A stretch of DNA of 64,000 bases. It comes from DASRZM01 sp035686365. GTDB taxonomy: Bacteria > Pseudomonadota > Gammaproteobacteria > Xanthomonadales > Xanthomonadaceae. The translations under genes were made by a program, and so were the position numbers. Every line of letters starts with the position of its first letter. Position 1 is the stretch's first letter. The notes under the pieces are model-generated. The model made no database searches and had not been told where the DNA came from. It saw nothing but the letters and a program-made list of their open reading frames with translations. Positions 15,941 to 23,255 of this stretch are shown piece after piece. The DNA is taken from positions 13,295 to 77,294 of the forward strand of contig DASRZM010000049.1 of the NCBI GenBank assembly GCA_035686365.1, given 5' to 3'.

Positions 15941-17257
15941 GTGACCACGACCATCAAGGCCACCGAGTTCGCACGCCGTCGCCGCCAGCTCATGCGCATG
16001 GCCGGTGCCGATGCCATCCTGATCCTGCCGGCGGCAGCCGAGCGCACGCGCAATGGCGACAACCACTATCCGTACCGGCAGGACAGCGATTTCCTGTACC
16101 TGAGCGGCTTCCGCGAACCCGATGCGGTGCTGGTGCTGGTACCGGGCCGCAGCCACGGCGAATCGATCCTGTTCTGCCGCGAGCGCGACCCCGAGCGGGA
16201 AATCTGGGACGGTCCGCGGGCCGGGCCCGAGGGCGCGGTCGAAGGTTTCGGAATGGACGATGCGTTTCCGATCGACGACCTCGACGAGATCCTGCCGGGC
16301 CTGATCGAGGGCCGCTCGCGGGTCTACTACCACTTCGGGCGTGACGCCGACTTCGACCTGAAACTGATCGGCTGGGTCAACCGCGTGCGTGCGCAGGTCA
16401 AGCAGGGCGCCGAGCCGCCGCACGAGTTCCTGGCTCTGGGCCACCTGCTGCACGACCTGCGCCTGTTCAAGAGCCGCGACGAGATCCGGGTCATGCGGCG
16501 GGCCGCGCAGATCGCCGCCCAGGCGCATCGTGCTGCCATGTGCGCCACCCGGCCCGGGCTGCGCGAGTACGAGATCGAGGCCGAGCTGCTGTACGTGATG
16601 CGGCGCCACGGCGCGGTGCCGTCCTACGAGCCGATCGTGGGTGGTGGCGCCAACGCCTGCATCCTGCATTACCGCGAGAACTCGGCAGAGCTGCAGGCCG
16701 GAGACCTGCTGCTGATCGATGCCGGTGCCGAGCATCTGGGCTATGCCTCGGACATCACGCGCACGTTCCCGGTCCATGGGCGCTACTCGCGCGCGCAGCG
16801 CGCCGTGTACGACCTGGTGCTGGCCTCGCAAGTGGCCGCGATCGCGGCGGCGCAGCCGGGGGCGTCGTGGATCGCACCGCACGAGGCCGCGGTGGAAGTT
16901 CTCACCGCCGGCCTGCTGAAGCTCGGCCTGCTGAGGGGCACGCTGGCAAAGTGCCTCAAGGATCAGAGCTACCGGCGCTTCTACATGCACAAGACCGGCC
17001 ACTGGCTGGGCATGGACGTGCACGATGTCGGCGACTACCGGATCGAGGGCGACTACCGCCTGCTGGAGCCGGGAATGGTCTTTACGGTCGAGCCGGGCCT
17101 GTACATCGCGCCCGACGCCAGGGGCGTGGCCGAGAAATGGCGCGGCATCGGCGTACGCATCGAGGACGATGTGGCCATCACGCGCGACGGCAACGAGGTG
17201 CTTTCGCGCGACGCCCCCAAGGATCCGGACCAGATCGAAGCCCTGATGGCCGGCTGA
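15941..17257 (+). CDS. pepP: Xaa-Pro aminopeptidase P
   Basis: A 438-residue M24B aminopeptidase that removes N-terminal residues preceding proline. The N-terminal creatinase-like domain (about 1-170) contains YPYRQDSDFLYLSGF. The pita-bread catalytic domain carries the metal ligands in LLLIDAGAE, YASDITRTFP, MHKTGHWLGMDVHD, VFTVEPGLYI and GVRIEDDV, so the dinuclear Mn site looks complete. The GTG start at 15941 gives the standard N-terminus (ATEFARRRRQLM). In E. coli pepP is followed by ubiH; here a repeat cluster and the convergent pepQ follow instead. Confidence 0.95.
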   Translation: MTTTIKATEFARRRRQLMRMAGADAILILPAAAERTRNGDNHYPYRQDSDFLYLSGFREPDAVLVLVPGRSHGESILFCRERDPEREIWDGPRAGPEGAVEGFGMDDAFPIDDLDEILPGLIEGRSRVYYHFGRDADFDLKLIGWVNRVRAQVKQGAEPPHEFLALGHLLHDLRLFKSRDEIRVMRRAAQIAAQAHRAAMCATRPGLREYEIEAELLYVMRRHGAVPSYEPIVGGGANACILHYRENSAELQAGDLLLIDAGAEHLGYASDITRTFPVHGRYSRAQRAVYDLVLASQVAAIAAAQPGASWIAPHEAAVEVLTAGLLKLGLLRGTLAKCLKDQSYRRFYMHKTGHWLGMDVHDVGDYRIEGDYRLLEPGMVFTVEPGLYIAPDARGVAEKWRGIGVRIEDDVAITRDGNEVLSRDAPKDPDQIEALMAG

Positions 17258-17690
17258 GCCGGACGTTTCCGGCGACGCACGGACACCGCGCCTTGGCCTC
17301 GGAGCACTGTCGGGCTGCCCATGGCCGCGATCAACCCGCCGAGTCGTACCGGCAATGCGATGTGGGAGCGGCCCATGGCCGCGATCGGACTACCGCGTCA
17401 TCGCATCGAAGCCACATCCGCTCCGTAGGCCGGCCCGCGAGCCGGTGACGGTTTCCGGGGCCGCCGCGAGTACCTCCCTGTAGGCTGCGGACGCGCCATC
17501 CCTGGCGCGTACGCCCCCGGAATCCGTCCCCGCCCCGCGGCCCTCCCGCTGTCGTTTCGTGTCGCCTTCCCCCTGTAGGAGCCGGCGTTGCCGGCGATGT
17601 GCACTGCGACAACACCCGCCAATGCGCGTGGGAGCGGCCCATGGCCACGATCGGGTGCACCGATCGCCCACGACCACAGTGGTGGGGCCA
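17258..17690. repeat. Intergenic REP-like repeat cluster 2
   Basis: The gap between convergent pepP and pepQ carries no gene. A partial REP lies at about 17315-17331 and full GTGGGAGCGGCCCATGGCC elements at 17362 and 17628. A block at 17401-17655 matches 2604-2858 over its whole length with only scattered differences. A GTAG-foot REP is embedded at 17575-17598. 17258-17312 shows nothing recognisable. Confidence 0.85.
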
Positions 17691-19010
17691 TCAATCGTCC
17701 ACCGCGAACGCGTCGCGCGTCAGGTTCTCCGGTGCGTCCGCGGTGCACAGCACATCGTCCTCGATGCGCACGCCGCCGTATCGGCTCAAGTGGGTCACGG
17801 CGTCCCAGTCCACCGCCGCCGCGTCGTCTCCCGCGCGCAGCTTCTGCAGCAGCGAGTCGATGAAGTAGACGCCCGGCTCGATGGTCGTGACCATGCCCGG
17901 CGCCAGCGTGCGCGTCAGGCGCAGGTAGCGGTGGCCGCGCGGCTTGTCGATGGTGCCGCCGGTCTCGCTGGCCTGGAAACCGCCCACGTCGTGCACCTGC
18001 AGGCCGATCAGGTGGCCCAGGCCATGCGGGAAGAAGCTCGAGGTCAGGCCTCGCGCGAGCGCCTCCTCGGCGTCCACGCGCAGCACGCCGGCCTCGTGCA
18101 GGGCACCTCCGAGCAGCCGGTGCGCCTGAAGGTGCAAGTCGCGGAAATCCCGCCCGGGCCGGACATTGGCGGCGAGCTCGCGCTGGGCGGTATCGACCGC
18201 GGCGATCAGCGCCTCGAATCGGAGGTCGCCGTCGCCCCAGGTGCGGGTGATGTCGGCGGCATAGCCGGCGCAGCTGGCGCCGGCATCGATCAGCAGCGAG
18301 CGCGACCGCGCCGGTGCATCGGCGTCGCGGTACTGGTAGTGGAGGGTGGCCCCGTGGTCGTTCAGGGCCACGATGTTGCCGTAGGGCAGGTCCGAGTCGT
18401 CGTGCCCGGTGGCGGCCAGGTAGGCCAGGTGGATATCGCGTTCGGATGCGGCGGCGCGGAACGCGCGTTCGGCGGCACGATGTCCGGGGACGGCCCGGCG
18501 CTGTGCCAGCCGCATCTGCGCCAGCTCGTAGGTCGTCTTGAACGCGCGATGCCAGTGCAGGTGGTCGACCACCGCCGGCGAATTGTCCGGAACGTACTCG
18601 CCCAGCGCGGCATCGGATTCTCCCAGGATCACCGAGTCGTTCGCCGGCGGAAGTTCGGCCTGCGCCTGCTCCGGCTCGCGCACGATGCGGATGTCGAAAT
18701 GGTCCACCCAGAAGCCTTCCGGGTCGGTCGGAGGCACGTGCCAGTAGTCGTCGGGCTGGTGGTAGACCAGCCGTGGCTTTTCGCCCGGCGTAATCGCCAG
18801 CCAGCAGTGGGGATGCCGCGCAAGCGGGAGCCAGGCGAGAAAGTGCGGGTTGGCGAAGAAGGGGTAGGGCATGTCGTCGAGGAAGTGGTACTTTTCCACG
18901 CCGGCGGCGATCAGCAGGTGCGAGCGGTCCGCGCGTGCCAGTGCATCGGCGCTGCGGCGGGTCAGTTCAGACAGGTGATCGGCGTAGAGGCGGGCGAGGT
19001 CGACGGACAT
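17691..19010 (-). CDS. pepQ: Xaa-Pro dipeptidase
   Basis: A 439-residue M24B prolidase that splits X-Pro dipeptides. The N-terminal domain includes AGVEKYHFLDDMPYPFF and GEKPRLVYHQPDDYWH. The metal ligands are in LLIDAGASCAGYAADITRTW, FFPHGLGHLIGLQVHDVGG, VTTIEPGVYFI and GGVRIEDDV, so the active site appears complete. The ATG at 19010 (MSVDLARLYADHL) fits the family; an upstream ATG at 19052 adds a non-conserved leader. It converges with pepP, so two related proline peptidases sit tail to tail around the repeat cluster. Confidence 0.94.
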   Translation of the reverse strand: MSVDLARLYADHLSELTRRSADALARADRSHLLIAAGVEKYHFLDDMPYPFFANPHFLAWLPLARHPHCWLAITPGEKPRLVYHQPDDYWHVPPTDPEGFWVDHFDIRIVREPEQAQAELPPANDSVILGESDAALGEYVPDNSPAVVDHLHWHRAFKTTYELAQMRLAQRRAVPGHRAAERAFRAAASERDIHLAYLAATGHDDSDLPYGNIVALNDHGATLHYQYRDADAPARSRSLLIDAGASCAGYAADITRTWGDGDLRFEALIAAVDTAQRELAANVRPGRDFRDLHLQAHRLLGGALHEAGVLRVDAEEALARGLTSSFFPHGLGHLIGLQVHDVGGFQASETGGTIDKPRGHRYLRLTRTLAPGMVTTIEPGVYFIDSLLQKLRAGDDAAAVDWDAVTHLSRYGGVRIEDDVLCTADAPENLTRDAFAVDD

Positions 19011-19102
19011 GGACTGGCGGCACGAGAGGGGGGCCGGACCATTGTGCCGCATGGCCCGGTTCCACGCTCCGTGAAATCCGGACGTACACTGGCTAAGGTC
19101 CA

Positions 19103-21808
19103 GTGGGGAAGCCAGCCGTGGCCGATCGTACGCCCAGGGTCCAGGAACCGCTGCACAGGCAGGGGCCGTCGGTGCCGGGGCTCACCCTGCTTCTGGTGGG
19201 GCTGCTGCTGTCCATGTTCGCCGCGCTGGCGGTGCACCGGCAGTACCTGGCCGAGTACCGCGAGGGCGTGGAGCGCCTGGCCGAGCGCGGTGCCTCGGCA
19301 TTGCGCCACCGTATGGAGATCAGCGCCGTGCTCGCCCGTGCCGTGCAGGCCTGGTTTGCCCGCGTCCAGGATCCGGATGCGGCGCAGTTCGAAGCCTTCT
19401 ACCGCGACCTGGGGCTGCGCCAGAGCTTCCCCAGCGTCGCTGCACTGGCGTATGCGCCGCGCGTGGCATCGGTGGGCCCGGACGGCGCAGCGGTGCGCTA
19501 TCCGACCGAGCTGGTTGCACCACGATCGGGCAACGAGCGCGTGCTGGGGCTGGACGTGGTGAGCCAGCCTGCCAACCTGGCGGCGCTGGAGCGCGCGCGC
19601 GACACCGACCTGCCGACGCTGTCGGCCGGTTTTCCGCTGGTGCAGTTTGCCGGCGACCCGACGCCGTCCGACGGGGTGGTCCTGCGACTGCCGGTCTACC
19701 AGGCCGGTCCGGTGCCCGACAGCGTGCAGGCGCGGCGCGAACGCTTCCTGGGCTCGATCGCCATCTCGTTCCGCGTGAGCACCCTGGTCCGGGACGCCAT
19801 GCCCGAGGACGTGGACCGGTGGCTCGCGGTGCGGGTCGTGGACGTCGAGGACGCCGAGTCCCGTGTGCTGTTCGATTCGCAGCCGCAGGCCTGGCAGGCG
19901 CAGCGCGCATATGTGGAGGAGATCACCCACGATCTGGAATTCGGCGGGCGGCGCTGGCGCCTGCAGTTGCTGCCGGTAGAGCCTTCGGGCTCCGTCGCGT
20001 ACTGGTCGCCCTGGCTGACCTTCGCCTTCGGGGCGATCGCCAGCACGCTGCTGGCACTGCTCGTGTCGACGCAGTCGCAGGCGCGCAAGCGCGCCGAAGA
20101 GGTGGCGGCAAGGAGGGGCCTGCAGGCGCGCGAGAGCGAAAAGCGATTCCGCGCGTTGAACGAGCTGCTGCCCACGGCGGTGCTGCTGGCTCGCGCCCAG
20201 GACGGTGCGCTGGTGCATGCCAACCAGGCTGCGCGCGAAATGTTCGGGCTGGACCCGCGCCATACCGGCGAGACCAGGCTGGCCGCCCTGTTCGAGGAAG
20301 AGGGGCTGGGCCGGAGCATCGGCGCGGCCCGCGGCGGCGACCTGCACCTGACCGAGACCGGCACCCGGATGCGACGCCGCAGCGGCGAGGCATTCTGGGC
20401 GTCGGTCGCGGTGACCACGCTCGAACTCGGCGGTGCACGGCACTGGCTGACCGTGGCCTCGGACGTGTCCGACTCGCACAACCTGACCGATCGGCTGGCG
20501 TACCTGGCCAGCCACGACTCCCTGACCGAACTGATCAACCGGCGCGAGTTCGAGCGCCGCGTGCGACAGCGCCTCGAGGCTCTGGACAAGGGCGAGGGCA
20601 ATGCGGCACTGCTGTACATCGACATTGACCAGTTCAAGCTGATCAACGACATTGCTGGTCACCTCGCCGGCGACCAGCTCCTGGTGGCCTTGTCCGGAGA
20701 GCTCGACATCGTGCTACCCGATCAGGCCCTGCTGGCGCGCCTGGGGGGAGACGAGTTCGGCGTCCTGGTCGGTGGCTGCGAACAGCCGCGCGCGATCGCG
20801 ATCGCGGAGAAGCTGCGCCAGGCGATCGATGCCTTTGCGTTCGAGTGGGACGAGCGGACCTACCGGCTCACGGCCAGCATCGGCATCGTGATGCTGCACG
20901 CAAACGATCCGGTCGGCCTCGACGAGCTGTTTTCGCGCGCGGACACCGCCTGCTACATGGCCAAGGAGCTGGGCCGCAACCGCATCCACGTGTTCTCCGA
21001 CACCGACCTGGAGATGACGCGCCGTCGCGGCGAGATGGACTGGGTCGCTCGCATCAAGCAGGCACTGGCCGACGAGCGCTTGTGTCTGTACTACCAGGAG
21101 ATCGAGCCGTTGGGCCAGGCGCGGCAGGGTGTCCACTTCGAGCTGCTGCTGCGGCTGGTGGACGAGCGCGGGCACCTGGTACTTCCGGGTGCGTTCCTGC
21201 CCGCGGCGGAACGATTCGACCTGATGCCGGCGCTGGACCGCTGGGTCGTCCACGCTGCGCTGTCGCGGTTTCCGCGACTGCACCCGGCGGGAGCCGCCGT
21301 GGCCTCGTGCGCGGTCAATCTGTCGGCGCGCTCGATCGTGGATCCCGACTTCGCCGACTTCGTGCTCTCGGAGCTGGCCGCCGCCGGCGTGGCGCCCGAG
21401 CGCCTGTGCTTCGAGATCACCGAGACTGCGGTGATCGCGCACATGGACCGGGCGGTCGCGGTGATCGAGCGGCTGCGCGCCCACGGCTGCCGCTTCGCGA
21501 TCGACGACTTCGGTGCCGGCATGTCCTCGTTCGGGTATCTGAAGAACCTGCCGGTGGACATCGTCAAGATCGACGGCAGTTTCATCCGCGACCTCGAGTC
21601 CGATCCGATGTCGTACTCGATCGTGCGGGCGGTCACCGAGATCGGGCACCAGAGCGGCAAGCTGGTGACGGCCGAGTTCGTCTCCAGCGCCGCCGCCCGC
21701 GAGATGCTTGCGGAGATCGGGGTGGATTTCGCCCAGGGCTACGCCGTGCACCGCCCGGAACCGGTCGCGGACTGGCGTCCGGACACGGCGCTGGTTCGCG
21801 CGAACTAG
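19103..21808 (+). CDS. CHASE-like/PAS/GGDEF/EAL bifunctional c-di-GMP protein
   Basis: A 901-residue membrane protein. A first membrane helix lies at about 24-46. A periplasmic CHASE-like region (about 75-290) carries the FPSVAALAYAPRV signature. A second membrane helix (about 297-320) is followed by PAS (about 345-455), GGDEF (about 465-635) and EAL (about 650-890). GGDEF is intact at 548-552, but the position of the RxxD inhibitory site reads PDQA, so feedback control is probably absent. The EAL motif is ELL (Glu680 kept), with DDFGAGMSS, VKIDGSF and TAEFVS; this variant subclass usually keeps the metal-binding acids. The GTG at 19103 has an AAGG site; a second GTG at 19118 is also possible. 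The stop TAG lies inside the CTAG flank of a MITE. Confidence 0.9.
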   Translation: MGKPAVADRTPRVQEPLHRQGPSVPGLTLLLVGLLLSMFAALAVHRQYLAEYREGVERLAERGASALRHRMEISAVLARAVQAWFARVQDPDAAQFEAFYRDLGLRQSFPSVAALAYAPRVASVGPDGAAVRYPTELVAPRSGNERVLGLDVVSQPANLAALERARDTDLPTLSAGFPLVQFAGDPTPSDGVVLRLPVYQAGPVPDSVQARRERFLGSIAISFRVSTLVRDAMPEDVDRWLAVRVVDVEDAESRVLFDSQPQAWQAQRAYVEEITHDLEFGGRRWRLQLLPVEPSGSVAYWSPWLTFAFGAIASTLLALLVSTQSQARKRAEEVAARRGLQARESEKRFRALNELLPTAVLLARAQDGALVHANQAAREMFGLDPRHTGETRLAALFEEEGLGRSIGAARGGDLHLTETGTRMRRRSGEAFWASVAVTTLELGGARHWLTVASDVSDSHNLTDRLAYLASHDSLTELINRREFERRVRQRLEALDKGEGNAALLYIDIDQFKLINDIAGHLAGDQLLVALSGELDIVLPDQALLARLGGDEFGVLVGGCEQPRAIAIAEKLRQAIDAFAFEWDERTYRLTASIGIVMLHANDPVGLDELFSRADTACYMAKELGRNRIHVFSDTDLEMTRRRGEMDWVARIKQALADERLCLYYQEIEPLGQARQGVHFELLLRLVDERGHLVLPGAFLPAAERFDLMPALDRWVVHAALSRFPRLHPAGAAVASCAVNLSARSIVDPDFADFVLSELAAAGVAPERLCFEITETAVIAHMDRAVAVIERLRAHGCRFAIDDFGAGMSSFGYLKNLPVDIVKIDGSFIRDLESDPMSYSIVRAVTEIGHQSGKLVTAEFVSSAAAREMLAEIGVDFAQGYAVHRPEPVADWRPDTALVRAN

Positions 21809-21860
21809 GGAACCTCTGAACAGGTCCAGAGGTTCGCGCGCCATGGATGGGGTGTTTTTC
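21809..21860 (+). mobile_element. Truncated copy of the five-hairpin MITE (copy A)
   Basis: The element end GGAACCTCTGAAC forms its hairpin V, followed by the start of hairpin IV (GCGCGCCATGGATGG). The remainder is lost at about 21850 before a short TTTTT run. The surviving end is preceded by CTAG (21805-21808), whose TAG is the stop codon of the upstream GGDEF-EAL gene. The residual hairpin plus T5 at 21854-21858 may act as a terminator between convergent genes. Confidence 0.7.
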
Positions 21861-22911
21861 AGCAGGAGCCCGAGGCGGCGATCGGCGCGGCGAGCAACCG
21901 TGGCTGGCGATGCCACCGGATGCGCCGGTGCAGGGAGCGGGTGATCAGCAGCCGGTCCTCCGTGGTCAGCAGGAAGGCACAACGCACGCCCATGGCGTCG
22001 GTCAGGGACGCGAAGCGCTCGCTGCCGCCGACCAGCAAGGTGGTGGCGGCGGCATCGGCCAGTACCGGGTCGCGGCCGAGCACCACGACCGCGGCCGCCC
22101 CGCGTGCGGGCATCCCGGTGCGCGGATCGAGTACGTGCGGCCAGCGCGCACCGTCCGGCTGAGGGCGGTACTTGTGGTAGTCGCCGGAGCTGAACAGGGC
22201 TTCGCCGTCGGCAAGTTCGACCACGCCGAGGACCTCGCCGAAGGGGTCGCGCAAGGCGGCGCGCCAGGGGCGCCCGCGGGCCCGGCCGCGGGCGCACAGG
22301 TCGCCGCCCAGGGTCACCAGCGCGTGGACGATGCCGTTGGCGGCCAGGACCCTGTGCGCCTCGGCGCAGGCGGCGCCCTCGGCGATGGCGTTGAAGTCCA
22401 GGGCGATGTCACGGCGGTCGGAGCCCACGCGGCCCGACTCGACCCACAGCGCATCCAGCGTCGGCCGCGATTCGAGCCAGCGGTCGATCGCCGCGGAGTC
22501 CGGCGCTGCCGACGTGATGGGGAAGTCACCGGTATGGAAGCCCCACAGCGCCACCAGGGAGCCGATCGCCGGATCGAAAAGGCCGTCGCTGGCCCGGTGC
22601 AGTCCGCGTGAGTGTTCCAGCAGGCGCAGCACCGACGCAGGCGCCGGGGCTGCACGCCCATCGGCGAGCGCGGCATTGATCCGGGTCAGGGCGCTGTCAC
22701 GCCACGGGTGCCATTCGCGTTCGCGCAGCTCCAGCCGCCGTGCGACGGCGGCGATGGCGGCGCGTCCGTGGGCCCGGTCGGCAGCGAGCACTTCGATCGT
22801 GGCCGGGCTGCCGAACACCAGCAGCTCCTCGCGGACCGGCTGCGGATCCTGCGCACAGCCGGAAAACACCGCCGCGACGGCGGCGAGCAGGGCTGCCCGC
22901 GCGGCACTCAC
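21859..22911 (-). CDS. apbE: FAD:protein FMN transferase (ApbE family lipoprotein)
   Basis: A 350-residue flavin transferase that attaches FMN to Thr of target proteins in the periplasm. The N-terminus has a hydrophobic stretch ending in VFSGCAQ, a plausible lipobox with Cys20. Family motifs are present: DGLFDPAIGSLVALWGF, DFNAIAEGAACAEAHRVL (AIAKGxA-type), LVTLGGDLCARG and the nucleotide-loop region WPHVLDPRTGMPA. The GTG start at 22909-22911 overlaps the stop of the PilZ gene, so it is the third gene of the DUF1631-PilZ-ApbE unit. No NQR or RNF target is in view. The 3' end runs into the remnant MITE. Confidence 0.9.
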   Translation of the reverse strand: MSAARAALLAAVAAVFSGCAQDPQPVREELLVFGSPATIEVLAADRAHGRAAIAAVARRLELREREWHPWRDSALTRINAALADGRAAPAPASVLRLLEHSRGLHRASDGLFDPAIGSLVALWGFHTGDFPITSAAPDSAAIDRWLESRPTLDALWVESGRVGSDRRDIALDFNAIAEGAACAEAHRVLAANGIVHALVTLGGDLCARGRARGRPWRAALRDPFGEVLGVVELADGEALFSSGDYHKYRPQPDGARWPHVLDPRTGMPARGAAAVVVLGRDPVLADAAATTLLVGGSERFASLTDAMGVRCAFLLTTEDRLLITRSLHRRIRWHRQPRLLAAPIAASGSC

Positions 22912-23255
22912 ACGTACTTGCCGTTCGGCCGCTCGATCCAGGAACGAATCCGGGCAAGGTCTTCGGGGTCGACGTCGATGAACCGGAAGCCGGCCCAGTA
23001 CTGGCCCGCTACGCTGGCCTCGTCCGACCACAGGTGGTGCGCACCGACCTCGACTGCGCCGGTACGGGCGTTGGCGTCGGTCAGCGTGAAGCGGAACTGG
23101 AACAGCGCGTCGTCGATCAGGCGCGCGCCCGTCATCAGCATCATGCCGGTCTCCGACAGGTTGCTGACGCGGCCGACCGACTGCTCGGTCATGGTGTCGA
23201 AGACCTCGATGATCTCGGCGGGCTTCTTGCGCTTGGAGCGGCGGAATTCGCTCAT
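22908..23255 (-). CDS. PilZ domain c-di-GMP-binding protein
   Basis: A 115-residue stand-alone PilZ domain. Both c-di-GMP signature motifs are intact: RxxxR at Arg5-Arg9 (RRSKR) and NxSxxG at Asn32-Gly37 (NLSETG). It is therefore a credible c-di-GMP receptor. The start ATG overlaps the stop of the DUF1631 gene (ATGA) and its own stop overlaps the apbE start, so all three are coupled. The output partner is unknown; the DUF1631 protein is the obvious candidate. Confidence 0.92.
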   Translation of the reverse strand: MSEFRRSKRKKPAEIIEVFDTMTEQSVGRVSNLSETGMMLMTGARLIDDALFQFRFTLTDANARTGAVEVGAHHLWSDEASVAGQYWAGFRFIDVDPEDLARIRSWIERPNGKYV

